64,000 bases of DNA from Clostridiales bacterium (GTDB lineage Bacteria > Bacillota > Clostridia > Oscillospirales > CAG-382), in the NCBI GenBank assembly GCA_003343885.1, contig QAKH01000048.1:62001-126000 (forward strand). Reading direction: 5' to 3'. Positions 1-8,477 of this stretch are shown one piece after another. The first letter of the stretch is position 1. Each line of letters opens with the position of its first letter. The notes under the pieces were generated by a model that was not told the origin of the DNA, did no database searches, and saw only the letters and a list, made by a program, of their open reading frames with translations. A program made the position numbers and the translations under genes.

Positions 1-93
1 CAGTGTGAAAGGAAAGATCGCCGAAGCGCTGTGTTGTCGGCAGCAGCTGGGCGTAAGGTTAACAGCCTTGCGACTGTCACCGTTTTTTCGGTG
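1..93 (+). promoter_or_regulatory. Lysine riboswitch (L box), 5' end cut off by window edge
   Basis: The RNA matches the 3' half of the lysine aptamer: a GAAAGG stretch at 7-14, the conserved GCCGAAGC core near 20-27, a GCTGG stretch near 47, and the closing ACTGTCA near 73-79. It lies directly upstream of dapA, the classical target of this class. A small CACCG/CGGTG hairpin follows at 78-93 and a full terminator at 167-191, so control is probably by transcription termination when lysine is high. The P1 5' strand and the promoter are outside the window. Confidence 0.88.
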
Positions 94-166
94 TTGAGCT
101 ATCGATGTAGTATTTCTGACGTGTTTGGTAAATTTAATACTTTTCCGTTGGATTTTTACATTTGGT

Positions 167-191
167 AGCCGGTTGTATAATCGGCTTTTTT
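167..191 (+). terminator. Riboswitch-controlled terminator before dapA
   Basis: An eight-pair stem, AGCCGGTT at 167-174 with AATCGGCT at 179-186 (one G-U pair) and a GTAT loop, is followed by five T residues at 187-191. It lies between the lysine aptamer and the dapA ribosome binding site, where the expression platform is expected. Confidence 0.82.
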
Positions 192-232
192 GTTTGCATA
201 AAATTACTTTACCAAAGGAGATAAATTCCAAA

Positions 233-1120
233 ATGAAAAGAACCGTATTTACGGATGCCGCCACTGCCCTCATCACTCCGATGAAAAACGGCGGTATTGA
301 TTATGAAAAGTTTTCCGAAGTTGTTGAGTTCCAGATCGCTCACAAAATCGATGCTCTTGTTGTATGCGGAACAACAGGTGAGTCATCCACTCTTACCGAC
401 GCCGAGCACCGTGATCTTATAAAATTCTGTGTTGAAAAAGTTGCCGGACGTGTGCCTGTTATTGCAGGAACCGGAAGCAATGACACAGACTACGCCATTG
501 ATCTTTCAAAGTTTGCCTGCGAAGTTGGCGTGGACGCTCTTTTGCAGGTTACTCCGTATTATAACAAGACAACCCAACGTGGTCTTATCAAGCACTTTTT
601 CGCTGTTGCCGACGCTGTGAACAAGCCCATTATTCTTTACAATGTTCCGTCGAGAACCGGTGTAAATATAAAGCCTGAAACGTATGCCGAGCTTTGCAAG
701 CACGAGAATATTGCCGCAACAAAAGAGGCCTCCGGAAATCTGAGCGCGGTAGCTGAAACAAGGTATCTGTGCGGCGACTCGCTTGATGTTTACTCGGGAA
801 ATGACGACCAGATTATTCCCATCATGTCCTTGGGAGGAAAGGGCGTTATTTCCGTTCTCTCAAATATTCTTCCCGCTGAAACCCACAAGATTTGCGCAGA
901 TTTTCTTAACGGCGACATAAAATCCGCTTCAGACTCACAGATTAATTACATTCCTCTTATAAACAGTCTGTTCTGCGAAGTCAATCCCATTCCGGTAAAA
1001 ACTGCTATGAACTTGCTCGGCTTCTGCTCGAAAGAAATAAGACTTCCGCTTTGCGAGATGGAGGACTCCAACAAGTCACGTCTGATTAAAGATATGAAGG
1101 CTGTCGGACTGAATTTCTGA
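233..1120 (+). CDS. dapA: 4-hydroxy-tetrahydrodipicolinate synthase
   Basis: DapA condenses pyruvate with aspartate semialdehyde, the first committed step of the diaminopimelate/lysine pathway in the cytoplasm. The 295-residue product has the usual family length. Visible landmarks are GTTGE at residues 46-50, the LYNVPSRTG segment with Tyr136 and Arg141, and the Schiff-base lysine Lys164 in ATKEASGN. The open frame extends upstream to 125, but that stretch runs through the terminator stem; the ATG at 233 is preceded by AAAGGAG at 214-220 and fits the family N-terminus, so I chose it. It sits under a lysine riboswitch and 131 bases before dapB, with which it is probably co-transcribed. Confidence 0.96.
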   Translation: MKRTVFTDAATALITPMKNGGIDYEKFSEVVEFQIAHKIDALVVCGTTGESSTLTDAEHRDLIKFCVEKVAGRVPVIAGTGSNDTDYAIDLSKFACEVGVDALLQVTPYYNKTTQRGLIKHFFAVADAVNKPIILYNVPSRTGVNIKPETYAELCKHENIAATKEASGNLSAVAETRYLCGDSLDVYSGNDDQIIPIMSLGGKGVISVLSNILPAETHKICADFLNGDIKSASDSQINYIPLINSLFCEVNPIPVKTAMNLLGFCSKEIRLPLCEMEDSNKSRLIKDMKAVGLNF

Positions 1121-1251
1121 ATTTAATATTTTCGCACTCACTCTTACGCCTTAATCGGATTGGAACACAGTCTTTTTCCTATATTATTAGAATTATTAAA
1201 ATTAATGGCGTATATGTGATTTCAGGAAGTTAAAACGAAAGGACTCTGAAT

Positions 1252-1998
1252 ATGTTAAAAGTTATAATGAGCGGAATCAACGGACGTATGGGAAAAGCGG
1301 TTGAAGAACTTTGCGAAGCCGACGAGAACGCTGAAATTATCGCCGGAATCGACATTAATCTCGGTATCCCCCACAGATTTCCGACAGTAAGTGATCCGTT
1401 CGCAATAGAAAACAAGGCGGATGTTATCATAGACTTCTCGCATCACTCATGCGCTGGTATGTTATGTGACTTTGCCGTAAAAACCTCAACTCCGGTTGTT
1501 TTTGCAACAACCGGACATACGAAAGAAGAGTTAGCTCTTATCGAAAGCGCCTCTGAAAAGGTTGCGATTTTTTCAAGCGCAAACATGTCTCTTGGGGTAA
1601 ATCTGCTTATTGAGCTTTCAAAAAGAGCGGCTAAAGCGCTTGAAAATTTTGATATTGAAATAATTGAAAAGCATCACAATCAAAAGCTTGATGCACCGAG
1701 CGGAACAGCTCTTATGATTGCCGACGCCATAAAATCCGTGCGTCCAGACAGCGAGTATATATATGACCGCTCCACACAAAGAAAAAAGCGTGACAAAAAT
1801 GAACTTGGCATACATGCAGTCCGCGGCGGCACAATTGTCGGCGAACACGATGTGATTTTTGCCGGAACGAACGAAGTTGTCACTCTTTCTCACAGTGCGC
1901 AATCAAGAGAAATTTTCGCAAGCGGCGCTTTAACAGCGGCAAAATTTTTGTGTACAAAGGAGCCCGGGCTGTACCACATGTCTGATATATTCGCTTGA
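1252..1998 (+). CDS. dapB: 4-hydroxy-tetrahydrodipicolinate reductase
   Basis: DapB reduces the DapA product with NAD(P)H to tetrahydrodipicolinate. The 248 residues match the usual length of this cytoplasmic enzyme. The N-terminal Rossmann motif is SGINGRMG (residues 7-14). The catalytic signature lies at 140-152: His141-His142, Lys145 and Pro-Ser-Gly-Thr 149-152, all in place. A GAAAGGA ribosome binding site lies about ten bases upstream of the ATG. It follows dapA in the same direction with no terminator seen between them, so the lysine riboswitch probably controls both. A terminator follows at 2084-2120. Confidence 0.95.
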   Translation: MLKVIMSGINGRMGKAVEELCEADENAEIIAGIDINLGIPHRFPTVSDPFAIENKADVIIDFSHHSCAGMLCDFAVKTSTPVVFATTGHTKEELALIESASEKVAIFSSANMSLGVNLLIELSKRAAKALENFDIEIIEKHHNQKLDAPSGTALMIADAIKSVRPDSEYIYDRSTQRKKRDKNELGIHAVRGGTIVGEHDVIFAGTNEVVTLSHSAQSREIFASGALTAAKFLCTKEPGLYHMSDIFA

Positions 1999-2024
1999 CT
2001 TTTAACCATGCCTTAATAACGATA

Positions 2025-2065
2025 ATCTGACAGTAATCTGTCAGCGATAAAACAATGATCTGTCA
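2025..2065 (+). repeat. Three helically phased ATCTGWCA repeats
   Basis: ATCTGACA at 2025-2032 and ATCTGTCA at 2036-2043 and 2058-2065 are direct repeats starting 11 and 22 bases apart, one and two helical turns. The first two also form an inverted repeat, CTGACA with TGTCAG (2027-2044). They lie just upstream of the dapB terminator and about 170 bases before the capA-like promoter. They may be a regulator site or chance; no regulator is known. Confidence 0.35.
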
Positions 2066-2083
2066 ATTATATTTCTGAAATTT

Positions 2084-2120
2084 CAGGGAAAATTTCTTTA
2101 TGGAGTTTTCCCTGTTTTTT
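2084..2120 (+). terminator. Intrinsic terminator after dapB
   Basis: A nine-pair perfect stem, CAGGGAAAA (2084-2092) with TTTTCCCTG (2106-2114), is followed by a T run at 2115-2120. It closes the dapAB unit. Confidence 0.88.
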
Positions 2121-2230
2121 TATTACTCAAAACCGCACAGCTCACAACTCTTGCATAGTGGTTCTAAAATTAAAAAAGTCAATAAGTTTTTTGACGAAAA
2201 ATAAAAAAATACTTGTTATTTTGTGAGCTA

Positions 2231-2259
2231 TTGACTTTTTATTGACAGCATGATAATAT
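2231..2259 (+). promoter_or_regulatory. Probable sigma-A promoter of the envelope gene run
   Basis: TTGACT (2231-2236) and TAATAT (2254-2259) are 17 bases apart. A second TTGACA at 2242 makes the exact -35 uncertain. The promoter lies after the dapB terminator and about 77 bases before the TTG start of the CapA-like gene. Confidence 0.5.
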
Positions 2260-2335
2260 GTATTTGAATGTTTTTAAGTCTGAGCAATGCGGTGATTACT
2301 TTGTTTATCGCTTCACCAAACTGGAGGTTTTCACT

Positions 2336-3559
2336 TTGAATAAAACAAAAACTGTGCTGCTGTTAACGGTAGTCATTTCTTTAATATTTTGTCTTTCATC
2401 ATGCAATGCAAACGTTCCGTATGTGTCTGCACTGCAGATTGCTGATGTAACTTCTGCCGATATAGTGCCCATTGAATCGCCGGATTTTTCAGACGTTATA
2501 AAGAATGTAAGCTTTATCGGATGCGGCGACAATATCATTTACGCCGGAAACATAAAAGACGCTCGCTCAAAGGCTCTGCCGGGCGGACGGCAGTACAACT
2601 TCAAGCCGATGTACGAGAATGTAGCCGACATTATAGAAAGCGCTGACATAGCGTTTATCAATCAGGAAAACGTAATGTGCGGCGAAGGATATGAGATAAG
2701 CTATTACCCGATGTTCAACTCTCCTCAGGAGTTAGGGTATGATTTGCAGGAGTTAGGATACGATGTAGTTAACATTGCAAACAATCATATGCTTGACAAG
2801 GGCTCTGCCGGACTTGAAAAAACGATAGAGTTTTGGAAAAACATGGACGGAGTTCTCATGATAGGCGGATATGAGAATGAAGAAGACTACGACAACCTGC
2901 GGATACTTGAATCAAACGGCATAAAAATTGCCTTTCTCTCCTACACGTACGGCACAAACGGACTTACAAAATCAGCCTCGTCCGACGTTGTAATTCCCTA
3001 CATCGACGATGAGGACATTATACGTCAGACCGCAAACGCAAAACAGAATGCTGACGTTGTGCTTGTTTCGGTTCACTGGGGATATGAAGGCGCTTTTACG
3101 CCGAATTCCGAGCAAAAACGAGTTGCTAAACTGTTTGCCGACTGCGGTGTTGACGCCATAATAGGACATCATCCGCATGTTCTTCAGCCGGTTGAATGGA
3201 TTGAGGGCAAAGACGGAAACCGCACGCTTTGTGTGTACTCTCTGGGCAATTTCATGGCGGAGCAGGCATATGACTACAATATGGTGGGCGGAATAATATC
3301 CTTTGATATTGTACAGATTGCCGACGCAGATCCGTACATTGACAATGTTCTTTTTACTCCGACGGTTTTCCATTTTCCGTCTAATTTCTACAACAACACT
3401 ATTTATCTTATGGAAGATTATACTCCTGAGCTTGCCGCTGTTCACGGCGTGCGCACATTCTACAGGAACACTCTGACATACGACAGGCTTATAGCATACG
3501 CTACTGACACCATTGATGAACAGTTCCTGCCGGAATTTCTGAAAGGAGATTCCGAGTGA
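2336..3559 (+). CDS. CapA-family (PGA_cap) lipoprotein
   Basis: A member of the CapA family of calcineurin-like metallophosphoesterase-fold proteins, known from poly-gamma-glutamate capsule systems but widespread with unknown substrates. I take the TTG at 2336 as start because GGAGG lies just before it (2323-2327) and it gives a clean signal peptide with lipobox L20-S21-S22-C23; the upstream ATG at 2258 overlaps the probable promoter. Family motifs follow in order: IGCGDNI near residue 62, INQENVM, NIANNHMLDKG, SVHWG and GHHPHVLQPVE, then YSLGNF. No capB or capC is nearby, so a capsule role is unproven; its neighbours point to surface glycan or glycopolymer work. It overlaps the next gene by one base. 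Confidence 0.85.
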   Translation: MNKTKTVLLLTVVISLIFCLSSCNANVPYVSALQIADVTSADIVPIESPDFSDVIKNVSFIGCGDNIIYAGNIKDARSKALPGGRQYNFKPMYENVADIIESADIAFINQENVMCGEGYEISYYPMFNSPQELGYDLQELGYDVVNIANNHMLDKGSAGLEKTIEFWKNMDGVLMIGGYENEEDYDNLRILESNGIKIAFLSYTYGTNGLTKSASSDVVIPYIDDEDIIRQTANAKQNADVVLVSVHWGYEGAFTPNSEQKRVAKLFADCGVDAIIGHHPHVLQPVEWIEGKDGNRTLCVYSLGNFMAEQAYDYNMVGGIISFDIVQIADADPYIDNVLFTPTVFHFPSNFYNNTIYLMEDYTPELAAVHGVRTFYRNTLTYDRLIAYATDTIDEQFLPEFLKGDSE

Positions 3560-5031
3560 TGCCGAAAAGGTTAAAATTTGCCGCTTTAACTGCGATTTTG
3601 GTGTGCTGTACATCGTTCATGTACGCAAAAGCCGAGGGTACTGTTACCGCAACGGATATCACGAAGAATGTTGCAATTACCTCTGAGAAGTTCAGCGTTT
3701 CGGCAATAACTGATGACAATATTGCAACTCACAGTGCCGGTGAAAACGCCGAGATTGCAATTACTTCGGAAATTCCAATGGGCGGCATTTATATAAAATA
3801 CAACAAGGCTCCACAAACACCCGGAAGCCTTAACGGAGTTTACGCAATAGCCGAAAACGCTTTTCTTCACGAATATATCCCGCTTGACGGGACTTTGTCC
3901 GCAACGCTTTCATATGTAAGTGCGGACATTTGCGATATTTTTGTATTTTCGGAAGGCAAAACGCCTGATTATGTACAAAAGTGGGAGGTCGGCGAGCCTG
4001 AAACAGACCTTCTTCTCTGCGCAACGCACTCCGACGACGACCAGCTTTTTTTCGCAGGTCTCATACCGTATTACGCCGGACACATGGGGCTTCGTGTAAG
4101 AGTTGCGTATTTCGTAAATCACTATGACACATATAACCGTACGCACGAGCTGTTAGACGGGCTTTGGCACTGCGGGTTAAAGTATTACCCGGATATCAGT
4201 CCGTTTCCAGACGGCTATTCAGAAAGTATTTCCGGCGCAGAAGGATATCTTGCGTCAAAGGGAATTTCACATGAAGATATCGTGGCTTTCCAAAGAGGTC
4301 TGCTTGACAAATACAAGCCGCTTGTGGTTGTTCTTCACGATTTTGACGGAGAATACGGTCACGGAGCACACATGCTTAATACCGCGACCTTTGTTGAGGC
4401 ATGTGAAAGCGCAGAATCCGGAGAATATGTTCCGGAAAAAATATATATACATTTATATGAACAAGGTACACTTACTCTCGATATAGATACTCCGCTTGAT
4501 GAGTTCGGCGGAAAAACCGCTTTTCAGGTGTCACAGGACGCCTTCCGTTTTCACAAGTCCCAGCACTGGACATGGTTTTATGACTGGATTTACGGAAAAA
4601 GCGGCAACGTAACTCTTTCCTCACAGATTAAGTCATACAATCCGGCAAAATACGGATTATATTTTTCGTCGGTCGGAGCCGACACCGGCAGGAATGACAT
4701 GTTTGAAAATGTTGAGACTTATGATGTACGTATTCAGAAAGAGCTTGAAAAACAGCGCTTGGAACAGCTTGAGAAGCAAAAGGAAGAAGAGCAAAAGCGC
4801 CTTGAAGAGGAAGAAAACGCAAAAAAAGAACTTGCCCTGAAGGAACAGCAGGAAAAAATTGAACAGGCTCAAATAGAAGCCGAACAGCGTAAAAAATACG
4901 TGATTATTGCTGTATCAGCTGTGATAATTATTGTAATTGTTGTTTTGACGGCGCTTATACTCATAAAAACAAATAATAAAAGCCGCCGGCGCTTAGGAAT
5001 AAACAAACACAGGCGTTCCGGCAGAAAATGA
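3559..5031 (+). CDS. LmbE/PIG-L-type deacetylase, secreted and C-terminally membrane-anchored
   Basis: Members of this zinc-dependent family remove N-acetyl groups from GlcNAc-containing substrates. The metal-binding motif is His-Ser-Asp-Asp at residues 157-160, and a later Gly-His-Gly-Ala-His segment (near 273) probably gives the further histidine. Order: signal peptide (1-27), a beta-rich region (about 30-135) resembling a small discoidin-like domain, deacetylase domain (about 150-390), a Glu/Lys/Gln-rich coiled coil (about 390-450), one transmembrane helix (about 452-472) and a basic tail. The enzyme is thus probably held outside the membrane. The ATG at 3559 overlaps the stop of the lipoprotein gene and has GAAAGGAG upstream. 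The target could be a cell-wall or secondary polymer sugar; this is inferred. Confidence 0.82.
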   Translation: MPKRLKFAALTAILVCCTSFMYAKAEGTVTATDITKNVAITSEKFSVSAITDDNIATHSAGENAEIAITSEIPMGGIYIKYNKAPQTPGSLNGVYAIAENAFLHEYIPLDGTLSATLSYVSADICDIFVFSEGKTPDYVQKWEVGEPETDLLLCATHSDDDQLFFAGLIPYYAGHMGLRVRVAYFVNHYDTYNRTHELLDGLWHCGLKYYPDISPFPDGYSESISGAEGYLASKGISHEDIVAFQRGLLDKYKPLVVVLHDFDGEYGHGAHMLNTATFVEACESAESGEYVPEKIYIHLYEQGTLTLDIDTPLDEFGGKTAFQVSQDAFRFHKSQHWTWFYDWIYGKSGNVTLSSQIKSYNPAKYGLYFSSVGADTGRNDMFENVETYDVRIQKELEKQRLEQLEKQKEEEQKRLEEEENAKKELALKEQQEKIEQAQIEAEQRKKYVIIAVSAVIIIVIVVLTALILIKTNNKSRRRLGINKHRRSGRK

Positions 5032-5058
5032 TGAAAAATAAAGAGATGATATGATACA

Positions 5059-6147
5059 ATGACTGGTATTGAAACACAAAATTTGGAAAGTTTACAAAAC
5101 GTAAGCGTCATAATCCCCTCTCTTGATCCGGACAAAAGGCTTGCCGGAGTAGTTGAGGGATTGCAAAAGGTCGGTTTTTGCGACATTATACTCATAGATG
5201 ACGGCAGTGCCGAAAAAAACAAGGTCTTTTTTCCGAAGGGCGACGGAATTACTCTTATTACCCACGAAGTAAACCGTGGAAAAGGCGCGGCTTTGAAAAC
5301 CGCATTAAAATACATTTTAGAAAATCGCCCGAACTCTCTTGGAGCTGTAACCTGCGACGGTGACGGACAGCATCTCGCCGCCGATGTAAAGCACGTTTGT
5401 CTTGAGATGTTAAAAAGCGGAAAATACGTACTTGGCGTACGTGATTTTTCTCTTGAAGACGTTCCTAAAAAAAGCAGGATTGGAAACCGCACGAGCTCTT
5501 TTGCGCTGGCACTGGTATGCGGCGTAAAAATAAGCGACACGCAGACCGGACTTCGTGCTATCCCATCTTCCCTGTTTGAGCCGATGTCCTTGGTTGACGG
5601 AGATCGCTTTGAATATGAAACAAATGTCCTTTTAGAGTTAAAATCAATGAACGCCGAATATTCGGAAGTTCCGATTGAAACGGTATATCTCGACGAAAAC
5701 AAGGGCTCGCATTTCCGTCCGTTTCACGACACCATGCGGATATGCAAAATCATTTTCAAATACTTGTTCAGCTCGCTTGCGGCGTTTGTGACGGACATAT
5801 TACTTTTTACTCTTCTGTCATCAGGTCTTAAACTCGGAGTAATAGTTTGCACTATTATCGCAAGAATTTTCTCTTCCGCAGTTAATTTTGTATTAAACAA
5901 AAAAGTTGTGTTTCACAGCGGAGCTCCTGTTCTTCGATGTGCAGTCAAGTACTATGCGCTTGCTATCCCCGTAATGCTCTTATCGGCATTCGGCGTAAAA
6001 GGAATTGCTTATTTATTAAGGCTTGAGCAGGGTTCCGGTGTTATAACTTTTATTAAAGTTATTGTTGATCTGATTTTGTTCATTGCTAATTTTAAAATAC
6101 AGCAAAAATGGATTTTTAAGAAAAAGTCAAAGCCAAACAAGAAATAA
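5059..6147 (+). CDS. GT2 glycosyltransferase fused to a GtrA-like membrane domain
   Basis: The N-terminal 220 residues form a family 2 glycosyltransferase of the dolichyl-phosphate mannose/glucose synthase type: VSVIIPSLDP, LIDDGS and CDGDGQH carry the nucleotide-sugar and metal-binding aspartates, and GNRTSSFAL with DTQTGLRAI are typical of this subgroup. The C-terminal part (about 230-355) has four hydrophobic helices ending in FIANFKIQQKWIF, the pattern of GtrA-like proteins. Such enzymes usually move a sugar onto undecaprenyl phosphate, which is flipped for use outside the cell. Its place between an extracellular deacetylase and a phosphodiester glycosidase fits making or editing a surface polymer. 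The ribosome binding site is weak. Confidence 0.87.
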   Translation: MTGIETQNLESLQNVSVIIPSLDPDKRLAGVVEGLQKVGFCDIILIDDGSAEKNKVFFPKGDGITLITHEVNRGKGAALKTALKYILENRPNSLGAVTCDGDGQHLAADVKHVCLEMLKSGKYVLGVRDFSLEDVPKKSRIGNRTSSFALALVCGVKISDTQTGLRAIPSSLFEPMSLVDGDRFEYETNVLLELKSMNAEYSEVPIETVYLDENKGSHFRPFHDTMRICKIIFKYLFSSLAAFVTDILLFTLLSSGLKLGVIVCTIIARIFSSAVNFVLNKKVVFHSGAPVLRCAVKYYALAIPVMLLSAFGVKGIAYLLRLEQGSGVITFIKVIVDLILFIANFKIQQKWIFKKKSKPNKK

Positions 6148-6220
6148 TCAAGGAAATAATCAAGTTAAGTAAATATAAAATAATTCTGTCTTTACAGTTA
6201 CCGAAAGGATTAAAATCAAA

Positions 6221-7408
6221 ATGTTTATAATCAGCGCACTGCCCGGCGAAAACAGCGGATTCGTAAGCAAGGCCGAACGAAAGGAAAAGAGAAAAAATAT
6301 TCCCGGAAAAAGTAACGGCTCGTTAGGCGCCGGAAAAATCATACGCCGAGTTTTACTCAGCGTATTCACTATTATAATATGCTTTATTATTACGGTATTT
6401 ACCGCAGCATATGTGCTTGTCAACGGTCCTTGCGAGCCTTTGCGCGACAGGCTTGTACTTTCTGCAATGCAGGCAAGTGCGACAAAGTGGCTGCCCGGAC
6501 TGTTTATGCCTCAAAGCAAGGTTGACGAAATTGTTGCAAACAGTTTTGTTGTAAATACGGACGTTATGTCGCTTGAAGAATATGCTGCTCTCAACAGCCA
6601 AGAAGGAGAAGACGTAAAAGACGAGTGGGAGGGAGCTATTGACGGCATGTTAATGGAAACCGTCAACGGTTCGACTTTCACAGGCTACGTTTTATTAGTA
6701 AAAGATCCTTCCCGTGTATTTGTCGGCACTTCGAGCGATTTCAAAAGCGGTCAAATGGGAATGAAAATTTTTGACATGGCTGAAAAGGAAAACGCTGTTG
6801 CCGTTATAAATGCCGGAGAATTTGCCGATCCGGGCGGACAGGGTACAGGAAACAATCCTATGGGTATCACCTATTCAAAGGGCGAATGTGTGTGGAATGA
6901 CTCTCTTCGCCGCACTTTTATAGGCTTTGACAAAGATAACAATCTTGTCGTAACTGAGCCCATGGACAAGACCACTGCGCAAGAACTCGGTATTCGTGAC
7001 GGCGTAAGTTTTCAGAACGGCAATGTTCTGATTACAAACGAGGACGGAAATATCACGATGCACTACGCCGACAACAACACCGGTACTGCTCAGAGGACTG
7101 CGATTGGACAGCGTGCTGACGGAACGGTCATTCTGCTTGTTACCGACGGCAGAAGTGCCAGCAGTTTAGGCGCAACAAGAAACGATGTTATAGACGTCAT
7201 GGTGAAATACGGCGCTGTAACTGCCGGTATGCTTGACGGAGGCTCGTCGAGTCTTATGTATTACGAAGATTACTACACAAAGTACGGAATCGATCCCGAA
7301 ACTCTTGATGAATATCAAAAAATGGGACTGGTAAACAGATACAAGGCATTCACAACACCAAGAAGAATGCCGACATACATTTGTGTTGCGGCACTTGAAA
7401 ACGAATAA
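6221..7408 (+). CDS. Membrane-anchored phosphodiester glycosidase (NAGPA/DUF2233 domain)
   Basis: The C-terminal half carries the family signature: NAGEFADPGGQGTGNNPMG, RTFIGFDKDNN, RTAIGQRADG, LLVTDGRS and GMLDGGSSSLMYY. The domain is named after the enzyme that uncovers GlcNAc-1-phosphodiesters; bacterial members are often extracellular and linked to wall teichoic or exopolysaccharide turnover. The N-terminus is basic and followed by one transmembrane helix (about residues 43-66), so the enzyme domain should face outward. GAAAGGA stands upstream of the ATG. It lies 19 bases before the next gene and is probably co-transcribed with it. Confidence 0.86.
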   Translation: MFIISALPGENSGFVSKAERKEKRKNIPGKSNGSLGAGKIIRRVLLSVFTIIICFIITVFTAAYVLVNGPCEPLRDRLVLSAMQASATKWLPGLFMPQSKVDEIVANSFVVNTDVMSLEEYAALNSQEGEDVKDEWEGAIDGMLMETVNGSTFTGYVLLVKDPSRVFVGTSSDFKSGQMGMKIFDMAEKENAVAVINAGEFADPGGQGTGNNPMGITYSKGECVWNDSLRRTFIGFDKDNNLVVTEPMDKTTAQELGIRDGVSFQNGNVLITNEDGNITMHYADNNTGTAQRTAIGQRADGTVILLVTDGRSASSLGATRNDVIDVMVKYGAVTAGMLDGGSSSLMYYEDYYTKYGIDPETLDEYQKMGLVNRYKAFTTPRRMPTYICVAALENE

Positions 7409-7427
7409 AACGCCTCGGGAGATACAC

Positions 7428-8471
7428 ATGAAGACTAAAAAATCATTATTTTATAAGGTATATTTCTCTCTTTTAGCGGTTTTTGCGATCCTATTAATAA
7501 TTTTTGCATTCTGTCTTAACTCATGGCTTGCGGATTACAACGAAGGTATTCCTGAAACCGTTTCAAAGAATTTTTATGAAGATAACTTTTTAAAGCTTGA
7601 CGTTGACAGTATTATTGAACTCTCCGGTATTCAGCCTGTTGAGTTTGAAACTGTGGACGATCTGAAAAGCTTTATTGAGTCGCAGTTAACCGGAAAAGAG
7701 CTGACATACACGAGCATTTCCTCAGGTACTGACGACAATTCAAAAAAATACATAGTAAAATCCGGCGACTACAAGATAGCAACATTCACTCTTGCTCAAA
7801 ATGAAAAAAAAGACTGGTACCCTTCATCCCTATTGCTTCACCTGCCTGCAAGCTATGAAAAGGAATACCGTATTTTGGACACAAGCAAGCTTTATCTTAA
7901 CGGCACAGAGGTTTCGGAAAAATATGTAACCGAACGCACACCTCACATAAGCGCCGAATACCTTCCGGAAGACGTCAAAGCCCCGGAATGGGTAACATAC
8001 TCGATAAAAGGACTCACTGCCGAGCCGGAAGTCAAGATTGTTGACAGAAACGGAGCAAATCCCGCTCTTACCCAAGAGGACGGAATACTTTGCGAAGATA
8101 TAATATACGACGAACCGGAGGAAGAAATCGTTTCGACGCTTCTTGCGGCGGCCAAGCAATACGCAAAATGCATGCAGAACGACGCTTCAAAGGCGTCCGT
8201 GCTTGTGTATTTTGAAAGCGGCACTGATTTATACAACAGTATTCGCACTGCGGAAAACATGTTTGTATGGGATCACAACGGCTACGCTTTTGAGGACGAA
8301 AAAGTAAGCGAGTTTTTCCGCTACGATGAAAACACCGTATCAGTGCGCATATCATTTACACATATACTTAAAAAATACGGAAGCGAAGATTACCGCGACA
8401 TCACGGACATCACCTATTTTGCTCACAATGTAGGCGGAAAATATCTGATTTTCGCAAGATACAACAACTAA
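7428..8471 (+). CDS. Uncharacterised membrane-anchored extracellular protein
   Basis: I do not recognise a family. The 347-residue product has a short basic N-terminus, one transmembrane helix (about residues 8-30) and a long acidic extracellular region of mixed beta/alpha appearance with Tyr- and Glu-rich stretches. Start: the ATG at 7428 follows GGGAG at 7417-7421; an open frame reaches back to 7383 inside the previous gene but has no ribosome binding site. It is 19 bases after the NAGPA-domain gene and is the last member of the envelope run, so it may be a structural or accessory partner of that enzyme. Confidence 0.7.
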   Translation: MKTKKSLFYKVYFSLLAVFAILLIIFAFCLNSWLADYNEGIPETVSKNFYEDNFLKLDVDSIIELSGIQPVEFETVDDLKSFIESQLTGKELTYTSISSGTDDNSKKYIVKSGDYKIATFTLAQNEKKDWYPSSLLLHLPASYEKEYRILDTSKLYLNGTEVSEKYVTERTPHISAEYLPEDVKAPEWVTYSIKGLTAEPEVKIVDRNGANPALTQEDGILCEDIIYDEPEEEIVSTLLAAAKQYAKCMQNDASKASVLVYFESGTDLYNSIRTAENMFVWDHNGYAFEDEKVSEFFRYDENTVSVRISFTHILKKYGSEDYRDITDITYFAHNVGGKYLIFARYNN

Positions 8472-8477
8472 TCATCA

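Noticed and set aside
125..232. Possible 36-residue N-terminal extension of DapA
   Set aside because: It would translate the riboswitch terminator, lacks a ribosome binding site and does not match the family N-terminus.
2336..3559. Capsule (poly-gamma-glutamate) operon
   Set aside because: Only the CapA-like gene is present; no CapB ligase or CapC is nearby, and CapA-fold proteins have wider roles.
2972..3613. 213-codon minus-strand open frame opposite the CapA-like gene
   Set aside because: Antisense to conserved CapA motifs and across the overlap with the next gene; no ribosome site.
4869..5702. 277-codon minus-strand open frame across the deacetylase and glycosyltransferase genes
   Set aside because: Runs antisense through the intact C-terminal anchor of one gene and the catalytic motifs of the next; no recognisable protein features.
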